Below are positions 37,030-45,614 of a DNA stretch of 64,000 nucleotides, piece after piece. Origin of the DNA: Chlorogloeopsis fritschii (lineage in GTDB: Bacteria > Cyanobacteriota > Cyanobacteriia > Cyanobacteriales > Nostocaceae); the NCBI RefSeq assembly GCF_043099315.1, contig NZ_CP170746.1. One strand, given 5' to 3'. The notes below the pieces were generated by a model that was not told where the DNA came from, did not search any database, and saw only the letters and a list, made by a program, of their open reading frames with translations. How positions within the stretch are numbered: the stretch's first letter is position 1; the number at the start of each line of letters is the position of its first letter. A program made the translations under genes and the position numbers.

Positions 37030-37848
37030 TTAACCAAGTTTAACTAATGCTAAACGATAAGTATTTCGTAAAGGGGGAATATACGAAAATAATAAACGAT
37101 TAAGTAAGGAAAAACGTTTTAAATATTGTGCTGGCAAATCTTTAAAAGTACAAACCTCCATAATGTGATAGCGAGAGTCCCAATTTTTTATCTCACGAAT
37201 ATCTGAAATTCCCCAATCGAACTTTGCTGACACGTGTTTTATTGCATCGTGGTACTTCTGATTCTTGACAAAAAGCGGTGATATGGAGTCAAAGGCAAAC
37301 CACGAACCAGGAAACTCTTGTAAGAGATTGCTAAAAAGCTGTCGTACTTGTCGTTCGTTAAGATACATCAACACACCTTCCGCTATAAACATACAGGGTT
37401 GTGTACCAGCGGCTTTAATGCGCTCAAACCAGTCTGTATCCAGACAAGAAGCAGTGATAAACTGACGCCGTTCCGTTTCTTGAAAAAACTGCTTCCGCAA
37501 AGCCATCACATCCGGCAAGTCTAAATCAAACCAGCGCACTTGGTTGTTATCTACTCGCTCAAAGCGTGTATTCAATCCTGCACCAATTTCAACAACTGAC
37601 GATTGAGGATGCTGTTGAAGGAAATTACGTGTCCAGTTGTCAATGATCATTCCCCGCAAACAAGCACCTATTTGAGAGTTCTTTGCATGAGCAAATTTCT
37701 CAAAATCGTAATCAAGCGCTGCAACAATCTCAGCCGATTTAGAGTCTACTAGAATCGGATCAACTTGCTCTAATTCAGTAGCTCTAGCCCAGAGGGGAAT
37801 TAATAGCGTCTCTTGAATTACACCAAGGTCAATTTTATTTTTTATCAT
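37030..37848 (-). CDS. LCMT/TcmP-like SAM methyltransferase, paralogue of the 15367 gene
   Basis: 272 residues from ATG at 37848, preceded by AGGGGA. Same family as the 15367-16200 protein: IQETLLIPLWARATE, SAM motif VVEIGAGLNTRFER, WFDLDLPDVMALR, IAEGVLMYL and WGISDIREI are all shared. Likely O- or carboxyl-methyltransferase for a small acid. It is first in a three-gene minus-strand unit with the GCS2-like ligase (35-base gap) and the serine hydrolase. This suggests methylation of a substrate or product of the ligase, but that is inference. Confidence 0.8.
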   Translation of the reverse strand: MIKNKIDLGVIQETLLIPLWARATELEQVDPILVDSKSAEIVAALDYDFEKFAHAKNSQIGACLRGMIIDNWTRNFLQQHPQSSVVEIGAGLNTRFERVDNNQVRWFDLDLPDVMALRKQFFQETERRQFITASCLDTDWFERIKAAGTQPCMFIAEGVLMYLNERQVRQLFSNLLQEFPGSWFAFDSISPLFVKNQKYHDAIKHVSAKFDWGISDIREIKNWDSRYHIMEVCTFKDLPAQYLKRFSLLNRLLFSYIPPLRNTYRLALVKLG

Positions 37849-37902
37849 TAAAAATCCCCTTTTTAGGAGATTAATTAAAAAAAATCTCAATAATATTAGC
37901 AC

Positions 37903-38161
37903 AAGAGCAAAAAATAGTCTCTATGAACTTTGGACACCACCAAGGAGGGAGTGGGGGAGCAGAGGAGCACCAGTGGCAGAGGGGAAAGAACGTGATTCAC
38001 GACGATTCTCCTTGTCCCCTTGTCCCCTGTTCTCTGTCCCCTGCCCCCTCTTCGTGTACGCAATTATTCATGGTTAATCAAAAGATTTAATAAAACAAAT
38101 AACATTATGTGAAGTAAGCGTCGGCTAGTATGGACTTGGGAAAAGCTAGAGGCGTGAGTTT
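37903..38161. other. Divergent promoter region with pyrimidine-rich repeat
   Basis: 37940-38050 carries low-complexity GGAGCAGAGGAGCACCAG and CTTGTCCCCTTGTCCCCTG units, a repeat type seen in several gaps of this window. The last 100 bases should hold the promoter of the TerB-like gene. No gene seen. Confidence 0.45.
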
Positions 38162-38836
38162 ATGACGAGTGCTGTTCAATCTCCCTATAGCAGCGAACAA
38201 ATTGCCGCTTGGCTGCGTGGATTACTGACTATTGCTTGGGCAGATGGTGACTTTGATGACCAAGAAAGACAAATGATTACGAGTCTTACTCAGGATGAAT
38301 TAGCCCCTGGGGTCAACTTGGAATCGTTTGATGCCATTGAACCAGAAGAGTTAGCTGCAATCTTGGGTGTAGGCACACCAGCAGCAGAAAACTTCTTACG
38401 CACGGCAGTCATGGTAGCGATCGCAGACGGTACTTACTCCAAGAGTGAAGACTATCTGCTGCACCAGTTATGTAAAGCGTTAGGAGCGCCAGAAAATTTA
38501 CTGGAAGCCTTACGCCATACTTTGCCACAGCTAACAGGAAAAACACAAACTCCTGTTTTTGCACCCACAAAGCCCCAACTTGATGCATTACATCCTTTAC
38601 GCGAGTGGCTAGACGGATTAGACATTCAAGATCCTAGAGTAGCCCGCTTTTTGTGCAAAATGATTCCCTCTCAGTGCCCTTTTGAGCGGGATATCAAGTT
38701 ATTTGGACGCAAAGTAGTTCATATACCGCCCTTATGTAAACTCAACCCGCTTTATGAACAACTCGTAAGTTTACGTTTTCGTGCCCTCTCCTATCTGGCA
38801 GATGATTGTGGAGAGGATGTTTCAGAATATATTTAG
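38162..38836 (+). CDS. TerB-like protein with Mo-dependent nitrogenase C-terminal domain
   Basis: 224 residues. The N-terminal TerB-like helical bundle (about 10-120) has two acidic metal-binding-type loops, WADGDFDDQERQMI and IADGTYSKSEDYLL. The C-terminal part (about 145-222) matches the Mo-dependent nitrogenase C-terminal domain family, with HPLREWLDGLDI, ARFLCKMIPSQCPFERDI, two conserved Cys and IPPLCKLNPLYEQL. The latter family is found beside nif genes and in standalone proteins of diazotrophic cyanobacteria. No nif gene is in this window. Role unknown; a link to nitrogen fixation is plausible. Confidence 0.85.
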   Translation: MTSAVQSPYSSEQIAAWLRGLLTIAWADGDFDDQERQMITSLTQDELAPGVNLESFDAIEPEELAAILGVGTPAAENFLRTAVMVAIADGTYSKSEDYLLHQLCKALGAPENLLEALRHTLPQLTGKTQTPVFAPTKPQLDALHPLREWLDGLDIQDPRVARFLCKMIPSQCPFERDIKLFGRKVVHIPPLCKLNPLYEQLVSLRFRALSYLADDCGEDVSEYI

Positions 38837-39031
38837 TTATTAGTCATTAGTCATTAGTTATTAGTCCTTTGTAAAGGAGGAGAATGTCGAGCAAGAGGTT
38901 CCAAGAATTGCGGGTGTATCAACTGGCGGAAAAATTAGCTGCCCAATTAAATTCATAACCTTGACTCAATTGGCAATTCACCAATGGCTAATGACCAATG
39001 ACTAATGACCAATGACTAATGACTATTGACT
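38837..39031. repeat. Inverted heptamer repeat arrays
   Basis: 38837-38867 contains tandem TCATTAG/TTATTAG units. 38980-39030 contains the complementary CTAATGA/CCAATGA units in tandem (about six). The two arrays face each other and could pair; they flank the truncated gene at 38884-38958. Similar single arrays occur at 29850-29890, 52370-52400 and 19563-19600. Confidence 0.75.
38884..38958 (+). pseudogene. Truncated four-helix-bundle (S23-like) protein remnant
   Basis: 24 codons, starting ATG at 38884 after a perfect AAAGGAGG (38873-38880). The peptide MSSKRFQELRVYQLAEKLA matches the N-terminus of four-helix-bundle/23S-intervening-sequence proteins (usual pattern F-x-x-L-x-V-[YW]-x-x-A). 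It then stops with TAA; about 90-100 residues of the family are missing. The intact translation signals suggest a recent truncation by the flanking repeats. Confidence 0.7.
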
Positions 39032-39035
39032 TATT

Positions 39036-40064
39036 ATGCAATTCATCGATCAAGCAGAAATTGAAGTTGAAGCAGGCAAGGGAGGCGATGGTATTGTCGC
39101 TTTCCGACGGGAGAAGTATGTGCCAGCAGGTGGCCCTTCTGGTGGCAATGGGGGAAAAGGTGGTTCAATATATTTCCGTGCGGATGAGAACTTGCAAACC
39201 TTACTTGACTTCAGATATAATCATAAGTTTAAGGCAGACAATGGTGGTCGTGGTGGGCCAAATAACCGCACTGGGGCAAATGGCAAGGATTTGATTATTG
39301 AAGTTCCCTGCGGTACTGTTGTTTATGACGCACAAACAGGCGATTTATTAGGGGATTTAGTAGAACCTGGGCAGACTTTGCTAATTGCGGCTGGCGGTAA
39401 GGGTGGATTAGGAAATCAGCATTTTTTGAGCAATCGCAACCGCGCTCCCGAATATGCCTTGCCAGGGCTGCCAGGAGAAATTAAACAACTGCGTTTAGAA
39501 TTGAAACTTTTGGCAGAAGTGGGAATTATTGGGCTACCCAATGCCGGAAAATCTACATTAATTTCAGCTTTATCAGCAGCACGTCCAAAAATCGCTGATT
39601 ACCCCTTCACTACCTTAGTACCAAATTTAGGGGTGGTACGCAAGCCTACAGGTGATGGTACAGTTTTCGCTGACATTCCCGGATTAATTGAAGGCGCTTC
39701 TCAAGGAACTGGGCTGGGGCATGATTTTTTACGCCATATTGAGCGCACGCGAGTATTGCTGCATTTGATTGATGCCACCAGCGATGATGTTATCAGAGAT
39801 TACAATACAATCCAGCAAGAATTGCAAGCCTATGGCAGGGGTTTGGCAGAGCGATCGCAAGTTTTGGCATTGAATAAAATTGATGCGGTAGATAGGGAAA
39901 GTGTAGATTTAGAAGCGTTGGCGACACAGCTGAATCATCTTTCCCATGCCCCAGTCTTTTTGATTTCAGGAGTTACGGGTGCAGGGTTAGAGCCAATGTT
40001 ACAGGAAATTTGGAGAATTCTCAATCAACTCAATCCTGTTGAAGAAGTAGAAATTTTGGGGTGA
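39036..40064 (+). CDS. obg: GTPase Obg/CgtA
   Basis: 342 residues. The N-terminal Obg fold (about 1-158) is glycine-rich, with KGGDGIVAFRREK. The G domain follows: G1 GLPNAGKST, switch I FTTLVPNLGVV, G3 DIPGLIEGAS, G4 NKID and G5 SGVTG. The variable C-terminal extension present in some Obg proteins is absent. Obg acts in late 50S ribosome assembly and stress signalling. No strong ribosome-binding site is seen; the heptamer repeat lies directly upstream. Confidence 0.95.
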   Translation: MQFIDQAEIEVEAGKGGDGIVAFRREKYVPAGGPSGGNGGKGGSIYFRADENLQTLLDFRYNHKFKADNGGRGGPNNRTGANGKDLIIEVPCGTVVYDAQTGDLLGDLVEPGQTLLIAAGGKGGLGNQHFLSNRNRAPEYALPGLPGEIKQLRLELKLLAEVGIIGLPNAGKSTLISALSAARPKIADYPFTTLVPNLGVVRKPTGDGTVFADIPGLIEGASQGTGLGHDFLRHIERTRVLLHLIDATSDDVIRDYNTIQQELQAYGRGLAERSQVLALNKIDAVDRESVDLEALATQLNHLSHAPVFLISGVTGAGLEPMLQEIWRILNQLNPVEEVEILG

Positions 40065-40241
40065 TTGATACGGTGGTTCTCATAAAATTCGTTGAACAGA
40101 CTCTAACAGCCAACATTTCATAGATATGCGCTATTGTTGCAATGAGCCTAATGATGCAACTTACAAACGCTGGTTTGAGACATATCAGCGCCTCAGAAAG
40201 TGGTTACTAAAGCAAGCCACTCAACTTTAAGGGGGATGAAA

Positions 40242-42947
40242 ATGCAGGAGCTTGGTCAAGGATTGCTTAAGCAACTAATGACAGAGCAGTATATCAAGAA
40301 TTCACAAGAGTGGCTTGATGTGATTATTTCTACATCAGGCTTATTGAGTCTGACAATTGTAAGCGATCGCTTTGTTGGTTTATCCATACCTCAGCGCAAA
40401 GAGCAAGTCCTGAGTTTCCTCAACAAATCACAGGTTCCTCATTTATCTCCTGGTTTTCTCTCCTTATATACGCTTCAAGAAGCCGAATCTCTTAATATTT
40501 CGCGTCCACAGGTTGCGAATGAAGCCTCGGTATACACTTGGCAAGATTTAGCTTTACAGGCAGCAAACCCTCAAAATCAATCTCAAGCACAAGTGCGAGA
40601 ACCCCGTGTGCCTCGGACAGTGACGTTTTATTCCTTTAAAGGAGGGGTAGGTCGAACTACTGCATTAACTCACGTCGCTTGGATTCTTGCGATGCGAGGT
40701 CGCAAGGTTGTGGCTGTTGATTTAGATTTAGAAGCACCTGGATTAAGTACAGCATTCAATCTAAATCCGCAACCAGAACATGGGATTGTTGATTATTTCT
40801 ATGAGCGTTCCTACTTGCCGGAGGGATTGGAGCCTAGTATTTCAGTTGCTGAAATATTTGGCGAAGTTAGAATACCTAATGCTACAGGAAGATTATTTGT
40901 TGTTCCTGCTGGTTGTCTAGACCTTAATTATATTTCTAAAGTTGATGACCTGCGAGCTACTACCATTATTGATACGGGTGATAATCTTTGGTCTATTTTT
41001 AGTCGTGAAATTCAAGAACAGTTGAAGCCTGATATTCTCTTGGTTGATTCACGAACTGGAATTAATCAATGGGGAGCTTTTTCATTGCTTCAGGCGGCAG
41101 ATGAAGTGATTATATTCCTATTTCCTAATGAGCAAAATCGGCAAGGAATTGATTTGCTTCTACAATCGCTTCAAGTCTTAAAAAATCTATCAATCAACTT
41201 CGTTTTCACACCAGTTCCTGATGTTACTGAAATTGGGATGGCTAAAGTTAAAAAGATTTGGAAGTCTTTGCATGAAAAGATTAATAAAATAACAGATGAA
41301 AATGATGAAAGGAATGAAGATGAAACAAATGATGGTGAGTTAGAAGAAGAGCCTCAGTCTGAAGTCGCAGGGCCACTGGTAGTCCCTTATCTTTCGCTAA
41401 TTGCTTTGGCAGATAACTATCCTGTACCAGCATTGGCAGATTACTACACTAGAATTGCTAATTTAATTGATGAAGAAACAGATGATTTAAAACGAAGAAC
41501 CGTTTTAACTAGTACAGATAATCGCTGGGAAATAATTGAAAATCTTCAATTCCCTGAAGTAAATGCTGCCGATCAAAACCAAAAAAATTTCAGGTCACTA
41601 TTTCAGCGTACTACTGATTTTGAAAGATTTTTAGATGATACTACGTGTCTGATTAGAGGTCGAAAAGGAACTGGTAAAACTGCTCTCTATTGGCTTCTGC
41701 TAAAACATAGTGAGGTTGCTCAAAAATTAGCTCGTGGTCGGTTAGATAATACAGTTTGCTTTTCAGGTCACGGTAGATTTTATAAGAGCCGCCCATCTCG
41801 TGATGAATTTAGAGTAATTCATAAAAGTTTACAAAAAGGAGGAGGGTCTTGGGAAGCGTTTTGGAGAGGTTATTTACTTTTGAGAACTTTTCAAGAAGAT
41901 TATTTTAGTTTTCCTAGAGGTCAACAAGGTAAAAAATTTAGTGATTTAAAAGCAATTATAAATAGTCTCTCTAAAGAGAGGTGGCAGTATGAACACACTC
42001 AAGCATTGGTGCAATTATCTACTGAACCTCAGTTACAACTTATAGTCAAAGATGCAATAGATATTATTGATGAAAAAGCTCGAAAACAATCTCAAATAAT
42101 GTGGTTTCTTTATGATGATTTAGATGAAGATTTTCCTGAAGAAAGTGAAGTTAGACAGCAAGCTTTAGTAGGTTTGTTCCAGTTTATCCAGTCTTGTGAT
42201 GCGCGTCGATTGACAGCAATTCGATTTAAAATCTTCTTAAGAGAAGACATTTGGAATCGTGTGAATTTTGACAATAAAAGTCATTTTAACGGACGTGATA
42301 TTCTCTTGCAGTGGACTAGAATTGACTTTTTGCGATTAGCATTTCGTCAAGCAATTCAATCAACAAAATTTAAGAATTTGGTTGATAGATTTTCCCCAGT
42401 TGAGAGTATTGATCAAGCTAGTGAAGAGGCGGTTGAACGAGCCTTGGAATTGCTGTGGGGAAGCCGTCGAAGACGTGGTGACAAAGCTAAATATGTATCT
42501 AGATGGGTCTACGAACGTTTAACAGACTCCAGTGGTACTACTTTTCCCAGAAGTTTAAGTATATTGCTTAAAGGAGCAAAAGACCAAGAGTTAAGTTATA
42601 AAGGACAAACATCGATAAAGCCGCCTACAGACCGCTTGCTTAGAGGAAAATCCTTAGAAATTGGCTTAAGGAAAGCATCAGAAGAACGCTGCAATGCTAT
42701 CAAAGAAGAATATCCTTATTTAAGTAAATTTTTTGATTCTCTCAAGGATATCTCAGCACTATTGTCAAAAGAAGAATTACAAACTGTATGGCAGAAATCA
42801 GTACAAGATATCATATCCCCATTTGATGACTTCGTTAATTTACTGAGCGAAATTGGTCTTGCCGAATGGCGTGAAAAGGAGCAACGCTATAAGTTTGCAG
42901 ATATTTATGTATATGGTTTTGAGATGATTCGCAAAGGTACGATTTAG
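40242..42947 (+). CDS. Two-ATPase protein: BolA-like N-terminus, KGGVGR-variant ParA/MinD domain, second P-loop domain
   Basis: 901 residues from ATG at 40242, preceded by AAGGGGG (an upstream GTG at 40200 is possible). Residues about 25-65 contain LTIVSDRFVGLSIPQRKEQVLSFL in two overlapping parts, very like a BolA domain. FKGGVGRTT (about 131-139) is a variant MinD/ParA deviant Walker A, followed by VDLDLEAPGLS and LLVDSRTGI. An acidic low-complexity linker (about 350-375) leads to a second P-loop, RGRKGTGKTAL (about 471-481), with Walker B WFLYDDLDED (about 620), resembling Sll1717/KAP-type ATPases. A helical C-terminus follows. Such multi-ATPase proteins occur in bacterial conflict systems; function here is inferred. 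Confidence 0.8.
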   Translation: MQELGQGLLKQLMTEQYIKNSQEWLDVIISTSGLLSLTIVSDRFVGLSIPQRKEQVLSFLNKSQVPHLSPGFLSLYTLQEAESLNISRPQVANEASVYTWQDLALQAANPQNQSQAQVREPRVPRTVTFYSFKGGVGRTTALTHVAWILAMRGRKVVAVDLDLEAPGLSTAFNLNPQPEHGIVDYFYERSYLPEGLEPSISVAEIFGEVRIPNATGRLFVVPAGCLDLNYISKVDDLRATTIIDTGDNLWSIFSREIQEQLKPDILLVDSRTGINQWGAFSLLQAADEVIIFLFPNEQNRQGIDLLLQSLQVLKNLSINFVFTPVPDVTEIGMAKVKKIWKSLHEKINKITDENDERNEDETNDGELEEEPQSEVAGPLVVPYLSLIALADNYPVPALADYYTRIANLIDEETDDLKRRTVLTSTDNRWEIIENLQFPEVNAADQNQKNFRSLFQRTTDFERFLDDTTCLIRGRKGTGKTALYWLLLKHSEVAQKLARGRLDNTVCFSGHGRFYKSRPSRDEFRVIHKSLQKGGGSWEAFWRGYLLLRTFQEDYFSFPRGQQGKKFSDLKAIINSLSKERWQYEHTQALVQLSTEPQLQLIVKDAIDIIDEKARKQSQIMWFLYDDLDEDFPEESEVRQQALVGLFQFIQSCDARRLTAIRFKIFLREDIWNRVNFDNKSHFNGRDILLQWTRIDFLRLAFRQAIQSTKFKNLVDRFSPVESIDQASEEAVERALELLWGSRRRRGDKAKYVSRWVYERLTDSSGTTFPRSLSILLKGAKDQELSYKGQTSIKPPTDRLLRGKSLEIGLRKASEERCNAIKEEYPYLSKFFDSLKDISALLSKEELQTVWQKSVQDIISPFDDFVNLLSEIGLAEWREKEQRYKFADIYVYGFEMIRKGTI

Positions 42948-42975
42948 TCAACCTCTGATGAAATGGGGTAAGAAT

Positions 42976-43281
42976 ATGACTGCAAAAGAACAATTACTCA
43001 GAGAAATAGAAGAAGCATCAGAAAACTTGATAGAAGAAGTTTTAGATTTTTTACTGTTTGCTAAAGCAAGACGAAATCAACTAGATACTAACTCAAAGAC
43101 TGCCAGTCAATTAACAGTAGACTCAAGCGAACAGCAACTTCAGCAAAAAAGTAAACCTATTTGGGAAATGTTTGAAGATTTTACCAACGAATTACCAGAA
43201 GAGATTATTGCCCAACTACCAACAGATGGTGCAGCACAAATTGATCATTATCTCTACGGAAAACCAAAACAAGAACCATGA
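42976..43281 (+). CDS. DUF2281/VapB-like antitoxin
   Basis: 101 residues from ATG at 42976, preceded by GGGGTAAG. The N-terminus (KEQLLREIEEASENLIEEV, then LDFLLFAKAR) is the DUF2281-type helical region found in antitoxins beside PIN toxins. The middle is flexible, and the C-terminus (ELPEEIIAQLPTDGAAQIDHYLYG) would wrap the toxin. It overlaps the toxin gene by four bases. It starts 28 bases after the large ATPase gene, so all may share a transcript. Confidence 0.82.
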   Translation: MTAKEQLLREIEEASENLIEEVLDFLLFAKARRNQLDTNSKTASQLTVDSSEQQLQQKSKPIWEMFEDFTNELPEEIIAQLPTDGAAQIDHYLYGKPKQEP

Positions 43282-43703
43282 GAACGGTTTTTGCAGATAC
43301 ATTTTACTGGGCTGCTTTATTAAATCCTAGAGATGAATGGCATTTAGCCGTAAAAAGCTTTAACAAAAATCTTGTCTCATCTCGTATAGTGACTACGGAT
43401 GAAGTATTAACTGAGTTTCTTAACTTCTTCTCAGCCTACGATATAAAAATGCGGCAAGGCGCTATTCAAAAAGTTCAAGATATCTTAGAAAATGATTATG
43501 TTCAGGTTATTCCACAAAGCCATAACACATTTATAGCTGGACTTGAACTATATAAACAACGTGCTGACAAAGCATACAGTCTCACAGATTGCATTTCTAT
43601 GCAAACTATGAAGCAATTAGGAATTATTGAGGTATTAACCCATGACAGACACTTTACCCAAGAGGGCTTTACTATACTTTTTGGATCAGTCAGTAGCTTA
43701 TAA
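43278..43703 (+). CDS. PIN-domain toxin (VapC-like RNase)
   Basis: 141 residues. The expected acidic residues are visible: Asp in FADTFYWAALL (about residue 7), Glu in TDEVLTEFLNF (about 42-46), Asp in SLTDCISMQTM (about 100) and Asp in LTHDRHF (about 118). PIN toxins cleave RNA with bound Mg2+ and are neutralised by the upstream antitoxin, with which this gene overlaps by four bases. RNA target unknown. Confidence 0.88.
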   Translation: MRTVFADTFYWAALLNPRDEWHLAVKSFNKNLVSSRIVTTDEVLTEFLNFFSAYDIKMRQGAIQKVQDILENDYVQVIPQSHNTFIAGLELYKQRADKAYSLTDCISMQTMKQLGIIEVLTHDRHFTQEGFTILFGSVSSL

Positions 43704-43722
43704 TCTTGGAGGTTGAAATGTC

Positions 43723-44307
43723 ATGACTATTGCACAAGAACAACGCTACTATTCACCTGAAGAATACCTAGAACTAGAGGTTAATTCAGAGGAGCGCCAC
43801 GAATATATTGATGGACAAATTATTTTAATGGCAGGCGGAACACCCAATCACAACCAAATTGCTGGCAACTTTTATTCCACGCTAAATTTTGCTCTCAAGC
43901 GTCAGCCTTATCGAGTTTTTGTCGCAGATCAGCGTCTTTGGATTCCAAATAAGCGCATTCATACTTATCCTGATGTCATGGTTGTTGCTGGTGAACTGCA
44001 ATTTACAGAAGAAAGGAGAGATACTATCACTAACCCAGTGATGATTGCTGAGGTGCTGTCAAAATCTACTAAAAGCTACGATCGCGATGAAAAATTTGCA
44101 GCTTACCGCACCATTCCCACCTTTAAGGAATATATTCTTATTGACCAGTACACGATGCACCTTGAGCAATATTGCAAGGCTGACAACAATAAATGGATAT
44201 TTTCTGAATATGAAGATGGAGATATAGCTTTATCTCTAGCCTCGGTTCCTTGCCAAATTTTGCTGGCGGATATTTACGATCAAGTAGACTTTAATGCAGA
44301 AGAATAG
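43723..44307 (+). CDS. Uma2-family (DUF820) PD-(D/E)XK nuclease
   Basis: 194 residues from ATG at 43723, with GGAGG at 43708-43712. Family marks: SPEEYLELEVNSEERHEYIDG (first part), YPDVMVVAGE with the catalytic Asp, AEVLSKST with the Glu, and FAAYRTIPTFKEYILID. The family is hugely expanded in cyanobacteria and is predicted to be endonuclease-like; its targets are unknown. It follows the toxin gene by 19 bases, so it may belong to the same unit. Confidence 0.9.
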   Translation: MTIAQEQRYYSPEEYLELEVNSEERHEYIDGQIILMAGGTPNHNQIAGNFYSTLNFALKRQPYRVFVADQRLWIPNKRIHTYPDVMVVAGELQFTEERRDTITNPVMIAEVLSKSTKSYDRDEKFAAYRTIPTFKEYILIDQYTMHLEQYCKADNNKWIFSEYEDGDIALSLASVPCQILLADIYDQVDFNAEE

Positions 44308-44349
44308 AATAAGCGATCGCTCGCAATAGACTGGGCAATAAAAGCAAAT

Positions 44350-45492
44350 TTAAACTTTAATAAACCAGCGTTGGCGATACATTGCATAGGCAACTGCTAA
44401 CCAAAACAGCACAGTCGCGATCGCAAATAACAGCGAACCGTTGAACGCACCAGCCCAAGATGCGAACAGATTTTGGTAAATCCAATTGTAAGTGCTAGGA
44501 GCCTTTTCTCCAGTTCCAACAGTGGTTCTAACCAAAATTTTAATCAGCAGTACAGATGCGACGAATATAGATATGGCATTTAATCCCAAGACTTCAAAAG
44601 CTTTACCCCAACGCCGCACTCGTCGCACTTCTATTAATTCATAACAAGCCGCAAGTAACAATAAAGCCCAACCAGTAGTAAATACTACGTAGGAACTAGT
44701 CCAGAGCTTTTTATTAATTGGAAACGCTAAATCCCAAATTCCACCGATAACTAGACAGCTAAGACCAAATAAAACTAAATCCATGCTAGTTTCGGAATTT
44801 ATCTCTTTTTTACGACGTATCCACTCCCCAGTAAAGTAACCAACTAAGACACTAACAATAGCTGGAATTGTGCTAAAAAGCCCCTCTGGATCTCCCATGA
44901 AGTTGAAGCCATCGCCTTTGTACAGATGTGCCTTGGGAATAATCAAGCGATCTATATAAGCACCAAAGTTACCTTCTCTTGTCAGCACACCAGCACCGTA
45001 ACCGGGAACAGGCACATACATCATCGCCACCCAGTAACCGATGAGTAGCACTGCTGCCAGTATCCATTGCCCTTTGCGCGGTAGGTTTAGAACTGCCAAA
45101 CTTGCCAGCAGGTAGGTAAGGCTGATGCGCTGCAACACTCCCATAATCCGGATACTGCTGAAATCAAAAGTCCAAATTCCCTGATTCCAAAAGCCACTGA
45201 GGAGTAATCCTAAAGCAAAGAGGATGGCAGCACGGCGTAAGATGCGCCCGTAAGGCGGATGGGGAGTTTCCCCCTCTGCTTTGTTGTCAGTGTATTTAGA
45301 GAAGGAAAAACTCATCGCTACACCAACTATAAACAGAAAGAAGGGAAATACTAAGTCAGTTGGTGTCCAACCGTGCCATTGGGCGTGGAGTAGTGGAGGA
45401 TAGACATTGGGATCGGCAATACTAGCCATGTTGACAAGAATCATGCCAGCAATGGTAATGCCGCGAAACACATCAAGAGAGGTGAGGCGCAT
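44350..45492 (-). CDS. HGSNAT/DUF5009-like membrane acyltransferase
   Basis: 380 residues and about ten membrane segments. It opens RLTSLDVFRGITIAGMILVN, followed by HAQWHGWTPTDLVFPFFLFIVG, both hallmarks of heparan-alpha-glucosaminide N-acetyltransferase-like proteins. The His in that second motif corresponds to the acetyl-carrying residue of the animal enzyme. In bacteria such proteins are thought to acylate cell-surface sugars. It stands alone on the minus strand, convergent with the Uma2 gene. Substrate unknown. Confidence 0.88.
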   Translation of the reverse strand: MRLTSLDVFRGITIAGMILVNMASIADPNVYPPLLHAQWHGWTPTDLVFPFFLFIVGVAMSFSFSKYTDNKAEGETPHPPYGRILRRAAILFALGLLLSGFWNQGIWTFDFSSIRIMGVLQRISLTYLLASLAVLNLPRKGQWILAAVLLIGYWVAMMYVPVPGYGAGVLTREGNFGAYIDRLIIPKAHLYKGDGFNFMGDPEGLFSTIPAIVSVLVGYFTGEWIRRKKEINSETSMDLVLFGLSCLVIGGIWDLAFPINKKLWTSSYVVFTTGWALLLLAACYELIEVRRVRRWGKAFEVLGLNAISIFVASVLLIKILVRTTVGTGEKAPSTYNWIYQNLFASWAGAFNGSLLFAIATVLFWLAVAYAMYRQRWFIKV

Positions 45493-45614
45493 AAATGGAA
45501 TTTTACGTTGGAGATTATAAATTACCTCTCTTAAGACAGACGATCAAGGAAAATTTTAGACCAATACACAAGTTAAAATTTTGTAAAGTAATGTTGCACT
45601 AGCTGAAATTGCTT

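Noticed and set aside
38837..39031. CRISPR-like array
   Set aside because: Units are contiguous heptamers without spacers of constant length; these are short tandem repeats.
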